Below are positions 49,692 through 58,468 of a stretch of DNA of 64,000 bases, piece after piece. A model generated the notes under the pieces. That model was not told the DNA's origin and did not search any database. It was given only the letters and a program-made list of their open reading frames with translations. The DNA lies in assembly GCF_001184025.1 (NCBI RefSeq), contig NZ_BBYG01000012.1:372001-436000 (forward strand), written 5' to 3'. Both the position numbers and the translations under genes were made by a program. Position 1 is the stretch's first letter. Every line of letters starts with the position of its first letter. This DNA comes from Streptomyces maremycinicus. GTDB lineage: Bacteria; Actinomycetota; Actinomycetes; Streptomycetales; Streptomycetaceae.

Positions 49692-52600
49692 TCAGTGGCG
49701 GGGGTCGCGGAGCCTGCCGATGCGTTCGCGGTCCAGCCGCAGTTCGGTGCGGAGCAGACGGGTGATGCGACCGGTCAGGCGGTGCGTCAGTTCGTCGAGC
49801 TGGAAGTCGGTGAGCGAGCGGGGATCGAAACCGGGCTGCGCCCGCGCGGGAACGGGGTCCGCCGCGCCCTGGTCGGCGCCGTGCGGGAGTCCGCCGGCGC
49901 CGCGAGGCGGCTTCGGGGGCGGCGCGAGGGGCGGTGCGGCGGCGCGCCGCTGGACCACCGGCGCCGGGGCGGCGGGCAGCGACCGTGCGACGGGCGCCGG
50001 AGCCGGTATGGGCGAGGGCATCGGGACGGGCGATGCCTGGCCCGGTGATGCGGGTGGTGCCGGTGAGGCGAGGGGGGCGGCGGGGCGTACGGGGGCCGTG
50101 GCCGCCGATACCGGGGTGGGCAGCTGTCGCCGCTGGACGAACGGGGCCGACGGACCCGACAGGGCTGAGGGGGTGGCCGGGACAGGCGGTGCCATGTGGG
50201 CCGGCGCCGGGACGGTCGGAAGGCCGGGGGCGGAGACGGGAGAGGGGGTGTGGGTGGAGAGGGGGGTGGGGTACGGGTGCGCCACGGGCCGGCTCGCTGC
50301 CTCGCCGGGCGTGCTGCGGCGCAACGGCACCGGCGCGGTGACGGCGCGACGCTGCACGGGCGCCGGGGACACGGCGGACCCCGGGGACACGGGAGACACC
50401 GGAGGCTTGCCGGTGAGGGAGGCCGGGTGGCGCAGGGCGCCCAGGGGCGGGGTGGCCGTTACCTGGGGCAGTGGGGCCGGGCGAGGCTGCGGGGTGCCCG
50501 TGCCCGTGCCGGTGCCGGTGCCGGTGCCGGTGCCGGTGCCCGTGCCGTGGGCGGGTGTGGTTGTGGGGAAGGGGAGTCGGGGCCCGCCCGGGGTCGCGGT
50601 GCTGCGTTGCACGACGGGGATCGCGACCGGGGGGAGCGCCGAGGCGGTGCCTCCGGGGCCGGTCGCCGTACGGGGGGTGCCGTCCTGGGAAGCGATCGGC
50701 ATGCCGCTCGGCGCGTTCAGCGGTACGGCGTCGGTGGGACGGGTGGAGAGGGGGGCGCCCAGCGCGGGGCGCGTGGCCGCGGGGCGACCGGGCTGCGCGG
50801 CGGCTGCGACGGGCACGGCGGCTCGCTGAACGGGGGCGCCGAGCGGGGTGGAGCGCCGCGGCGGGGACAGCGGTTCGGTCCGCGCGCCGGGGGCGGATGC
50901 GGTGGGGGCGGACATGGCGGCGGGAGGCGTGACGACGGGAGCCGGAACCGGAGCAGGAGCCGATGTCGGCGTCGAGGGGGGCGTCGGTGATGTCGCGGAC
51001 GAGCGGGTCGGTGCCACCGGGCCCGGTCGGCCCGAGGGAAGGCTGGTGGGAGCGCCGAGGCCCGCGCGCCGCCGGGGGGCGGGCTGCCCGGCGGCGGCCC
51101 GCTGGACGCTCGTCGCGGAGGGGGAGGCAGGGGCGGGGGCGGCAGCAGTCGTGGACACCGGGTGGTCGGCAGCGGAGCCGGCCTTTGACGCCGGACCGGT
51201 GTGCGTCGGTGCCGAACCGCTCACGCCGCCGGGAACGGGGGCCGCCACGGCACGCTGCACCTCGGTGGGCGCCGCACGACCGCCTACGGGCGGCTGCGCA
51301 GGCGTGGTCGGTGCCGGTACCGGTATCGAGGCGGAGCGGCCGGGGCTCGTGGGAGAGACCGGTGCCGCCGTGGCGCGTTGCACGCTCGGGACCGGTGCGC
51401 GGCCGCCCTCGCGCGAAGACCCGGAGGGGCCGGACACCGAGGCGGGGCCCGCACTCGGGGCCGCGCTCGGCCCGCGACCGGCCACGGGACCGGGAGCGGG
51501 AGCGGAGGGCGGGATCGGTGCCGTCGTGGCGCGCTGCACGCTCGGCGTCGACGGGCGCCCGCCCTCGTGCGCGGACGCGGAGGGGCCGGGCGCGGAGGCG
51601 GGACCCGCACCGGAGGCTGCGCTCGACCCGGGGCCGTGACCGCGCCCGGCCCCGTGGCTGTGACCGGGGCCGTGGTCATGACCAGAACCGGAACGAGAAG
51701 CGGAGGGCGGGATCGGCGCTGTCACGGCGCGCTGCACAGTGGGCGCCGACGTGGGCGCGGAGACAGGCACGGGGTCGGCCGCCGCGGCCGGTGTCGTAGC
51801 CGCCCGCTGCACGCTGGAGGACGAGAACGAGGACGAGGACCGGCCACCTGCACCGGAGGCCGGGCCGGGGCGTGCGGGCGAACCAGCGCCGGTGGCGGAG
51901 GTGGGTGCGGTCGGTCCGGAGGCCGAGGTGGGGACAGGCCCGGAGGCAGCCGCAGAACCGGTGCCGGGCACGCGTCCGGAGGAAGAAGCGGAACCAGATC
52001 CGGAGCCCGAACGGCGGGCGGCCGACGGCCCGTTCGGGGCGTCGGCGGCGGGAGCGGCGGGAGCGGGCCCGGCGTCGACGGCGGCGCGTCTGCTCACCGT
52101 GACCGGCGCGGCCGCGCCGGAGCGCGGGGTCGTCGCGGCGGCCGGGGCGGACGTCGGTGACGGGCCGCGTTCCGTGCCGCCCGCCCGAGGTGCGACGTTG
52201 GCACCGCTGCCCGGGGAGCCCGTGCCGTTGCCCCCGGGAGTCCCGCCTGACGCGGAGGGCGGTGCCGTACGCGCCGGAACGGCACGCTGGACATGGGGAC
52301 CGGCGCTCGCCGAAGGAGACCCGGCGAAGCTGCCCGACGGAGCCGTCGCCCCCGAAGGACGTGCGGAAGCCGAACCGGCCGAACCGGACGAACCAGATGA
52401 ACCGGCAGATTCAGCAGGTGAGTTGGCCGAGAGCGGCCGGGTCGGGTCCGTGCGGGGGGTGGGCGTGACGCCGCCCGGTGCCGACGGACCGGAGACGGCA
52501 GCACCGGGGTCACCCGCGCCCGGCACCCCGCCCGCTACCGCCCGCTGCACTCGTACGGGTGCGCCGCCGGGTGCCGAACCCGCGTGCGGGGCCACCGCTC

Positions 52601-53687
52601 GCTGGAGTCCGACGGGCGGGAGGGCGGCCGTACGGGCCTGCCCCGCCCCGGAGTTGCTTCCTGTCGCCGGTGTACCCGGAGCGGCCGCTCGGTGAGGGCC
52701 GGGAGAGGGTTCCTTGCCGCTCGCCGGGCCTCCGCCGCCGGCGTCCGCACCCCGGCCGGACGCCTGAGCCGATCCGCCTTCGGCGGACGAGGCGGCGGTG
52801 GGCGCGGGGGCCGACGCCGGGGCGGCGGGCGGGGAGGTGGTCGGGGACGCCGGTCGGGCGGGCAGGCTGCGTCGCTGCACCGGCGCCGACTGGGACCTCG
52901 TCAGCGGGGCCGGTCCCGTCGAGGGAGCCGGGCCGGCCGGGGACACCCGGATGCCCCGCGCCGGGAAGGCGGCCGGAGCGGACGGTTGCGCAGGCCGCGA
53001 CGGCACCACGGGCACCGCCCGGGCAGCCGGAGCCGCGGGCAGCGCGGAAGCCGCAGGCCCGGACGGACGCGCCCCCGTACCCGAAGCCGCCGTACCCGTG
53101 GACCCCGCAAGACCCGTGGTACCCGTCGCGCTCGATACGCCGGGGGCAGCCGTCGTCGTACCCGTAGTACCCGAGGTACCCGTAGTACCCGAACCGCCCG
53201 GATGGGCGGCGGCCGGCGGGGACGCGGGAACGGAACGCTGGAGCGGCGTGGGCCGGGGCGACCGGCTGGGCGGCGCGGCCACCCGCTCGGGTTCGGCGGC
53301 CGCCGGGGCCGCCCGCAGGCTGCTCATCAGGCCGCCCGGTGCAGCGTCGAGCACCGCGCTGAAGCCGCTGCCGGTGAAGGAGGGGTTCTGCCAGGTGGCC
53401 AGTCGGCCGCCGAACCCGGCGTCGGCGACGCCCGACGTGCCCCCGGTCGCCGCCCGTTGGATGGGCGGCAGCGTCGGCCAGGCGGCCGCGACCACGCGTG
53501 GCACCGCACCGGCGTCGCTCACCGGAGCCGGACCGCCGCTGCTCACCGGAGCCGGACCGCCGCCGTTCACCGCGGCCGGAGCGGCACCGCTCGCGGCTCG
53601 CGCACCGGTGGCGGCGGCCGGTGACGTGGCCGGGCCGTCCGCGCGTCCGCTTCCGCGGCCACCGCGGAACCGTTCCAGGAACCCCAT
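49692..53687 (-). CDS. 1331-aa disordered repeat protein of the CIS locus
   Basis: Almost the whole protein is low-complexity Ala/Pro/Ser/Gly/Thr. Within it the short motif (V/I/L)QR(A/R/S), usually VQRA, occurs 17 times at roughly 30-120-residue intervals, often followed by xTAPxPPS. The N-terminus (MGFLERFRGGRG) and the C-terminal ~50 residues (FQLDELTHRLTGRITRLLRTELRLDRERIGRLRDPRH) are the only ordered-looking parts; the latter is an amphipathic helix. It lies in the operon between assembly genes and the second tube gene, where a tape-measure gene is expected in tail loci. A tape-measure or scaffold role is plausible but unproven. It has no enzymatic motif. Confidence 0.7.
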   Translation of the reverse strand: MGFLERFRGGRGSGRADGPATSPAAATGARAASGAAPAAVNGGGPAPVSSGGPAPVSDAGAVPRVVAAAWPTLPPIQRAATGGTSGVADAGFGGRLATWQNPSFTGSGFSAVLDAAPGGLMSSLRAAPAAAEPERVAAPPSRSPRPTPLQRSVPASPPAAAHPGGSGTTGTSGTTGTTTAAPGVSSATGTTGLAGSTGTAASGTGARPSGPAASALPAAPAARAVPVVPSRPAQPSAPAAFPARGIRVSPAGPAPSTGPAPLTRSQSAPVQRRSLPARPASPTTSPPAAPASAPAPTAASSAEGGSAQASGRGADAGGGGPASGKEPSPGPHRAAAPGTPATGSNSGAGQARTAALPPVGLQRAVAPHAGSAPGGAPVRVQRAVAGGVPGAGDPGAAVSGPSAPGGVTPTPRTDPTRPLSANSPAESAGSSGSSGSAGSASARPSGATAPSGSFAGSPSASAGPHVQRAVPARTAPPSASGGTPGGNGTGSPGSGANVAPRAGGTERGPSPTSAPAAATTPRSGAAAPVTVSRRAAVDAGPAPAAPAADAPNGPSAARRSGSGSGSASSSGRVPGTGSAAASGPVPTSASGPTAPTSATGAGSPARPGPASGAGGRSSSSFSSSSVQRAATTPAAAADPVPVSAPTSAPTVQRAVTAPIPPSASRSGSGHDHGPGHSHGAGRGHGPGSSAASGAGPASAPGPSASAHEGGRPSTPSVQRATTAPIPPSAPAPGPVAGRGPSAAPSAGPASVSGPSGSSREGGRAPVPSVQRATAAPVSPTSPGRSASIPVPAPTTPAQPPVGGRAAPTEVQRAVAAPVPGGVSGSAPTHTGPASKAGSAADHPVSTTAAAPAPASPSATSVQRAAAGQPAPRRRAGLGAPTSLPSGRPGPVAPTRSSATSPTPPSTPTSAPAPVPAPVVTPPAAMSAPTASAPGARTEPLSPPRRSTPLGAPVQRAAVPVAAAAQPGRPAATRPALGAPLSTRPTDAVPLNAPSGMPIASQDGTPRTATGPGGTASALPPVAIPVVQRSTATPGGPRLPFPTTTPAHGTGTGTGTGTGTGTGTGTPQPRPAPLPQVTATPPLGALRHPASLTGKPPVSPVSPGSAVSPAPVQRRAVTAPVPLRRSTPGEAASRPVAHPYPTPLSTHTPSPVSAPGLPTVPAPAHMAPPVPATPSALSGPSAPFVQRRQLPTPVSAATAPVRPAAPLASPAPPASPGQASPVPMPSPIPAPAPVARSLPAAPAPVVQRRAAAPPLAPPPKPPRGAGGLPHGADQGAADPVPARAQPGFDPRSLTDFQLDELTHRLTGRITRLLRTELRLDRERIGRLRDPRH

Positions 53688-53690
53688 GCC

Positions 53691-53849
53691 TCAGCCCTCC
53701 GCCCCGCCCCGGGTCACCAGGGACGCGATCTGGTCGGCGTAGCGGCGCCGGTCGTGGTGTTCCAGGTCCAGGATCTCGTCCTGACCCCAGTGGAAGTGGT
53801 AGGCGACGTACGCGATCTCCTCGTGCAGCCGGTCGGTCGCGTACGTCAC
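53691..53849 (-). CDS. Small CIS-locus protein (DUF6760-like), 52 aa
   Basis: GTG 53849 overlaps the stop codon of the upstream gene (GTGA). The 52-residue product (TDRLHEEIAYVAYHFHWGQDEILDLEHHDRRRYADQI) fits DUF6760, small proteins found in phage-tail and CIS loci beside a tail-assembly gene. The HFHWxxDEILDLE motif is typical. It is probably an assembly factor analogous to the phage gpG/GT frameshift partner. Confidence 0.8.
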   Translation of the reverse strand: MTYATDRLHEEIAYVAYHFHWGQDEILDLEHHDRRRYADQIASLVTRGGAEG

Positions 53850-54370
53850 GATTCCCCCAGGCGGCTCCCGCCGAGTTCCACCTCGAAGGGCTCCGAACAG
53901 TGGGGGCACTGCACCGAGGCGCGGGTGTGCCCCTCGGCGTTGACCTGGCGGTAGAAGTCCTGGAGGAACGCCAGGTCGGAGGCGAACATGTTCTCCACGA
54001 CGCCGTCGTGGACCAGCGGGAGGCTGCCGAGCCGGGTGATGACCCGGCCCAGCAGCACCACCGACAGGTACGCCGGGTTCTCCTGGACGCGGATGTCGCG
54101 GAGCGGGACCAGTTCGTCCCGCGCCGTCGCCAGCCGCATCACGCCGTCGCGGTGGACGGTGCCCGCCTCGTCGACGTAACCGCGCGGCAGCTCGAAGGGG
54201 AACTCCGTCTGGAGGCGGTACGGCGCGGGGGCCGGGGCGGCGGCCGCGCCCGGCGCGGAGAACGCGGACGCGGCGCCGGACAGGGACTCGGACTCGGGCA
54301 CGGCGGTGGCCGGGAGCGCCTCCTGCGGCTCCCCGCTCGCCGCCGCGGCCCGGACAGCCGTGCGCCGCAT
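53846..54370 (-). CDS. CIS-locus assembly protein with zinc-finger-like motif
   Basis: The 174-residue protein has an Ala/Pro-rich N-terminus (~45 residues), a conserved central domain (LQTEFPFELPRGYVDEAGTVHRDGVMRLATARDEL, NPAYLSVVLLGRVITRLG, LPLVHDGVVENMFASDLAFLQDFYRQVN), and a C-terminal CPHC knuckle. These features match conserved proteins placed between tube and tape-measure genes in CIS and phage-tail loci. Its ATG overlaps the tube stop codon (TAATG). The role is probably tail assembly. Confidence 0.82.
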   Translation of the reverse strand: MRRTAVRAAAASGEPQEALPATAVPESESLSGAASAFSAPGAAAAPAPAPYRLQTEFPFELPRGYVDEAGTVHRDGVMRLATARDELVPLRDIRVQENPAYLSVVLLGRVITRLGSLPLVHDGVVENMFASDLAFLQDFYRQVNAEGHTRASVQCPHCSEPFEVELGGSRLGES

Positions 54371-54813
54371 TACTCGATGACCAGTTCTTCGAACGTGATC
54401 GTCACGGTCTCGGTCAGCGCGGAGGCCTCGCCGGCCTTCACCGAGCTGGTGTCGATCTTGCTGCACCATGCGTTGCGCATGTTGTACCGCTTGACCGGGT
54501 TGTTCTGGTAGTCCATCACCATGATCGTGGCGTTCTTGCGGGCGGTGCCCATCACGCCGTTGATCGACTCGGTGATCCACTGGTTGAACGCCGCGGACTG
54601 GGTCATACCGCGCACGACCGTGCAGGTGCCCGCCTTCTTCACACCGGGCAGCTTCTTGGTGACGGGCTTGCCCTGCGCGGAGACCTGCTGGTACTCGATG
54701 ACGTCCTGTTCGAGGCTGAGGCCGCTGACCTCGGCGAGGTACTCGACCATCACGCCGTCGATCTGGAGGCCGAAATTATGTGAAGTAAGGGCGTCACCCG
54801 GCTGGAGACTCAT
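54370..54813 (-). CDS. cis1: CIS inner tube protein 1 (gp19-like)
   Basis: The 147-residue protein has the gp19/Hcp-like fold pattern: HNFGLQIDGVMVEYLAEVSGLSLEQDVIEYQQV, VTKKLPGVKKAGTCTVVRGMTQ, FNQWITESINGVMGTARKNATIMVMDYQ and TVTITFEELVIE. It is the main tube subunit candidate because it directly follows the sheath gene (67-bp gap), the usual order in CIS. Confidence 0.93.
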   Translation of the reverse strand: MSLQPGDALTSHNFGLQIDGVMVEYLAEVSGLSLEQDVIEYQQVSAQGKPVTKKLPGVKKAGTCTVVRGMTQSAAFNQWITESINGVMGTARKNATIMVMDYQNNPVKRYNMRNAWCSKIDTSSVKAGEASALTETVTITFEELVIE

Positions 54814-54880
54814 CTGGCTTTCCTTCTAAGTGTGGTGAGGACGTGCGATCCGACGACGGAGGGAGGAGAGGCGTCGGGGC

Positions 54881-56473
54881 CTACTCCTCCAGCTCTCCGT
54901 TGCCGCTGGAGAACTGGGCCAGCCGGAAGATCACGAACTCCGCGGGCTTGACCGGAGCGATGCCGATCTCGCAGATCACGCGGCCGAGGTCGACCGACTC
55001 CGGAGGGTTGGACTCCTCGTCACACTTGACGTAGAACGCCTCCTCGGGACGCGCGCCGAACAGCGCGCCGCCGCGCCACTCGTTCACGAGGAACGCCGAG
55101 ACGTTGCGCCGGATCCGGGCCCACAGGGCGTGGTCGTTCGGCTCGAACACCACCCACTGGGTGCCGATCAGGATCGACTCCTCCAGGTAGTTGAAGTACC
55201 GGCGCACGTTCAGGTAGCGCCAGGCCGGGTCGGAGGAGAGGGTGCGGGCGCCCCAGATGCGGATGCCGCGGCCCGGGAACGCCCGGATGCAGTTCACGCC
55301 GATCGGGTTCAGCAGGTCCTGCTCGCCGCGGGTGATCTGGATCTCCAGGTCCACCGCGCCGCGCACGACCTCGTTCGCGGGCGCCTTGTGCACGCCGCGC
55401 TCGGAGTCGTTGCGGGCCCACACACCGGCCACGTGGCCGCTCGGCGGGATCAGCCGGGCCTTGCCCGCCGCCGGGTCGAAGGACTTGATCCAGGGGTAGT
55501 ACAGGGCCGCGTACTTGGAGTCGTAGCCGGCCGTCTCCTGGCGCCACACCCGGATCTGACGGGCGTTCAGGCCGGGCGGCGGGTCGATGATGGCGACGCG
55601 GTCACCCATCAGCTCGCAGTGGGCGATCAGGCCCAGCTGGACGGCCTTGACCGACTCCAGGTCGATCGCGCCGCGCTGGTAGGCGGCCATCAGGTCGGGC
55701 ACCGCGACCATGGACACCTCGTCGACGGCCTCCAGGCCGCCGAAGCCGGTGCGGTCGGAGCTGTCGCCCAGGTACTGCGCGGGGCCGACGGGCTGCGCGG
55801 CCTCGACGGCACCGGCCGGCGCGCCGGCGGGCGGCGCGGCCAGCGCGACCGTCTGGTTGTCCGGGCGGGCCAGCTGCGCGGCGGGCGCGGCCTCGGCCAC
55901 GGTGATGAGCTTGGAGCGCTCCTTGACCTGGGTGACGACGTAGGAGCGGTTGCCCTTCTTCGCCGACACGTCGAACGTCTCGACGGCCTTGTCGCCGTCC
56001 TTGACGATCAGCTTGAAGCGCTCGGCGGGGCCTTCGCCCTCGGCGTCCGCGACCTCCACGCTCAGCGCGCCGCCGTTCTCGCCCGGCGCCACGGCGGTCA
56101 CCGTGAACGTGCCGAGCTGCTTGGGCTCACCGGCCGGGAGGGCGGCCGGCGCGGAGCCGGAACCGGTCACCGCGGAGGGCGACTTGGCGTCTCCGGCGGC
56201 ACCCGCCGAGGTACCGCCGACCCGGACGACGTACGCCGCCGAGCCGCCGTTGTTGAAGAACCCGTAGACGGAGTGCGCCAGGTAGTAGCCGTCGGTGAAG
56301 TCACCGAACGCGGCCACGTACTGGGTCCAGTTGGTCACCAGGGTCGGCTCGTTGAGGGGGCCGGTCGGCGCGAGCCCGACGAAGGCCGCCACCGAGGTGC
56401 CCACCCCTTCGATCGGGCGGGAGCCGCTGGCCACCTCCTCGACGTATACGCCGGGCGACAGGTAGGACGGCAT
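54881..56473 (-). CDS. cis2: CIS contractile sheath protein
   Basis: The 530-residue protein is a phage-tail sheath: PSYLSPGVYVEEVASGSRPIEGVGTSVAAFVG at the start, GYYLAHSVYGFFNNGG, then an inserted Ala/Pro-rich and beta domain (~95-240), and in the C-terminal half DPPPGLNARQIRVWRQETAGYDSKYAALYYPWIK, GHVAGVWARNDSERGVHKAPANEVVRGAV, NCIRAFPGRGIRIWGARTLSSD and QFSSGNGELEE. The mesh-forming N- and C-terminal parts are complete. It is the first gene of the long minus-strand operon. Confidence 0.96.
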   Translation of the reverse strand: MPSYLSPGVYVEEVASGSRPIEGVGTSVAAFVGLAPTGPLNEPTLVTNWTQYVAAFGDFTDGYYLAHSVYGFFNNGGSAAYVVRVGGTSAGAAGDAKSPSAVTGSGSAPAALPAGEPKQLGTFTVTAVAPGENGGALSVEVADAEGEGPAERFKLIVKDGDKAVETFDVSAKKGNRSYVVTQVKERSKLITVAEAAPAAQLARPDNQTVALAAPPAGAPAGAVEAAQPVGPAQYLGDSSDRTGFGGLEAVDEVSMVAVPDLMAAYQRGAIDLESVKAVQLGLIAHCELMGDRVAIIDPPPGLNARQIRVWRQETAGYDSKYAALYYPWIKSFDPAAGKARLIPPSGHVAGVWARNDSERGVHKAPANEVVRGAVDLEIQITRGEQDLLNPIGVNCIRAFPGRGIRIWGARTLSSDPAWRYLNVRRYFNYLEESILIGTQWVVFEPNDHALWARIRRNVSAFLVNEWRGGALFGARPEEAFYVKCDEESNPPESVDLGRVICEIGIAPVKPAEFVIFRLAQFSSGNGELEE

Positions 56474-56907
56474 GCTGTGCTCTCCTCGGGGTACGCGTCA
56501 GGACGTCTTTCACGGTCACGCGCGAAGCGCGTCCGTCGAAACGGCTTCCGGTGCAGGGTTCGGGGCACGGCTGTTGCCCTCGTGGGCAGCGCCGACCGCC
56601 GGGACCCGTCCGCGCCGCCTCGGTACCGCTTTCGGAGCGTCTCCGTACCGTCCCGTACCGCCTGCGTACCGTCCCGTACCGCCTCCGTGCCGTCCCTGTC
56701 GGCGCCGGTGCGCCGCCGGGGCGGCACGGAGGCGGCACGGCACGGCTCCTGGACGGTGTCCGGGTGGCCGGGGTGGTGTCCGGGGGGTGCCGGGGGTGCT
56801 GCCCGGCCCGTCGGGTCCCCTCGGGCAGCCGGGCGCGGCCCGGCAGGGCACACACCCTGCCTTCTCTCCTCTGACCCCGCCCGCGGTCCGCCCCGTAGCG
56901 TCGGCGC
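56474..56907. other. Gene-free divergent promoter region of the CIS locus with repeat
   Basis: This 434-bp stretch separates the sheath operon from the divergent lectin-type genes. It carries a 20-bp direct repeat (56644-56663 and 56665-56684, CGTACCGTCCCGTACCGCCT, 21-bp period) plus a degenerate third copy. The plus-strand promoter is at 56871-56901. I see no clear minus-strand sheath promoter. Confidence 0.6.
56871..56901 (+). promoter_or_regulatory. Promoter of the first lectin-type gene
   Basis: CTGACC (56871-56876) and TAGCGT (56896-56901) are 19 bp apart. TAGCGT ends 6 nt before the GTG start, so the mRNA should be leaderless. The second paralogue has the same arrangement. Confidence 0.55.
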
Positions 56908-58317
56908 GTGAGCCTGTGGACTTCCCTCGAACCCGCCTCCGTCACCGTCGACCCCGGCAGCCGGGCGACCGTCCGGCTGCGGGTGCGCAACACCGGTGAC
57001 GTCGTCGACGAGTACCGCTTCGAGCCGGTCGGCCCGACCGCGCCCTGGACGACGGTGGAGCCGCAGGCCCTGCGGTTGTATCCGGGCACGACGGGCACGG
57101 TCGAGCTGACCTTCGCCCCGCCGCGCACCCCGGACGCGACGGCCGGACCCAACCCCTACGCGGTGCGCATCACCCCGACCGAGCACCCGGAGGCGGTGAC
57201 CGTCCCCGAAGGCACCGTGACGGTGACGCCGTTCACCGAGGTGCGGGCGGAGCTGGTGCCGCCGACGGTGAAGGGGCGTTTCCGCGGCCGGCCCCGGCTG
57301 GCTATCGACAACATCGGCAACACCAAGCTCACCGCCTCCCTGAGCGGCAGCGACAACGGTGACCGGCTGTCGTACGAGCTCCAGCCGGCCAACGTGCAGA
57401 TCGAGCCGGGGCGGGCGGCGTTCGTGAACACGACGCTGCGCCCGCGCCAGATCATCTGGTTCGGCTCGAAGGAGGAGCAGCGCTACAGCCTGGCGGTGCG
57501 CCGGTCGGGCGCGCAGGCGCTGGAGGTGGAGGGCACCTTTGTGCAGCGCGGGTTCCTGCCGCGCTGGCTGGCGACCGCGCTCAGTCTGACGGTGGCCCTG
57601 GCGATCGCGTTCGTGATGATCTGGCTGGCGTACAAGCCGCAGGTCACCAGCAGCGCCGGCGAGAAGCTCGCGGAGGCCGGGGTGAGCACCCTGGCGCCCA
57701 GTCCGTCGGCGACGCCGAGCGCCCCGGCGCTGGTGCCCACGCCGACCGCGCCCGTCGTGGTGGAGGCGCCCGTCACCAGCCAGGCCCCGGCGAGCGGCGG
57801 CGGCGGGGACGGCGGCGGGACCGAGTCGAAGGCCCCCGTGAAGCCCAAGCAGGAGACGGCGGCCGACGCCGTGAACAAGCTGGCGGCCCGCAGCGACGGG
57901 CGGCACATCTGTTACCGCGCCTACGTGGCGGACAAGGGCTGGCAGGACCCGGTCTGCGACGGCGCGATCGCCGGCACCACCGGCAAGGACCTGCCGATCA
58001 AGGCCCTCAACATCGCGACGGCGCGGACCGGCGGCGTCTCGGGCAACGCGGCCCATGTGGTCGGGGGCTGGCTGACCGGTGACAAGTGGTCCAGTGCCAC
58101 CGACGGCGTCAACATGTACATGGGCTCCAGCAAGCCGGCGGTCGCCGTGATGGAGGGGTTCACCATCAAGACCATCGAGGGTTCCGTCTGCCAGAACGCG
58201 CACGTCGGGGACCGGGGCTGGCTGGGCAACGGCTGCACCAAGGCGGGCGACTGGATCTACGGCGGCAGCCCCATGGAGCAGAAGCTCCAGCTCGAGGCGG
58301 TCCGCTTCACCGTCTGA
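56908..58317 (+). CDS. Membrane-anchored protein with hydrophobic-W-like C-terminal repeats
   Basis: The 469-residue protein has no signal peptide. Residues ~1-215 are a beta-sandwich-type region with two repeats (SVTVDPGSRATVRLRVRNTGDVVDEYRF and RPRLAIDNIGNTKLTASLSG), residues ~222-245 are a transmembrane segment (WLATALSLTVALAIAFVMIWLAY), and a Pro/Ser/Gly linker leads to a C-terminal domain (~325-468) with paired Cys and repeats like CYRAYVADKGWQDPVCDG and CQNAHVGDRGWLGNGC, resembling clostridial hydrophobic-W wall-binding repeats. Topology is N-in/C-out, so the N-terminal part faces the cytoplasmic CIS particle and the C-terminus the cell wall (inference). Homologues are annotated only as hydrolytic proteins. 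Confidence 0.8.
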   Translation: MSLWTSLEPASVTVDPGSRATVRLRVRNTGDVVDEYRFEPVGPTAPWTTVEPQALRLYPGTTGTVELTFAPPRTPDATAGPNPYAVRITPTEHPEAVTVPEGTVTVTPFTEVRAELVPPTVKGRFRGRPRLAIDNIGNTKLTASLSGSDNGDRLSYELQPANVQIEPGRAAFVNTTLRPRQIIWFGSKEEQRYSLAVRRSGAQALEVEGTFVQRGFLPRWLATALSLTVALAIAFVMIWLAYKPQVTSSAGEKLAEAGVSTLAPSPSATPSAPALVPTPTAPVVVEAPVTSQAPASGGGGDGGGTESKAPVKPKQETAADAVNKLAARSDGRHICYRAYVADKGWQDPVCDGAIAGTTGKDLPIKALNIATARTGGVSGNAAHVVGGWLTGDKWSSATDGVNMYMGSSKPAVAVMEGFTIKTIEGSVCQNAHVGDRGWLGNGCTKAGDWIYGGSPMEQKLQLEAVRFTV

Positions 58318-58318
58318 C

Positions 58319-58370
58319 CCGGGAGCCCGGTCGCCCGGGAGCCCGGGAGCCCGGTTGCCCGGGAGCCCGG
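58319..58370. repeat. CCCGGGAGC-type tandem palindromic repeat
   Basis: Copies of GCCCGGGAGCCCGG directly follow the stop codon and can form several alternative hairpins, so the stretch may also serve as terminator of the first lectin-type gene. Confidence 0.55.
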
Positions 58371-58432
58371 CGGACGCGTGCGGGGGCACCACCGTTCGTC
58401 CCTTTCGGGCAGCGGTGCTGCCCCAGGGCTTC

Positions 58433-58462
58433 CTGACGCGCCCCCGTCCGCCGTCATAGCGT
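58433..58462 (+). promoter_or_regulatory. Promoter of the second lectin-type gene
   Basis: CTGACG (58433-58438) and TAGCGT (58457-58462) are 18 bp apart, and TAGCGT ends 6 nt before the GTG at 58469, predicting a leaderless transcript. The elements match those of the first paralogue. Confidence 0.55.
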
Positions 58463-58468
58463 CGACAG

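Noticed and set aside
51201..52695. Long plus-strand frames opposite the 1331-aa CIS protein
   Set aside because: They consist of Gly/Arg/Ala repeats mirroring the low-complexity gene; the minus frame has a ribosome context, operon position and a repeated conserved motif.
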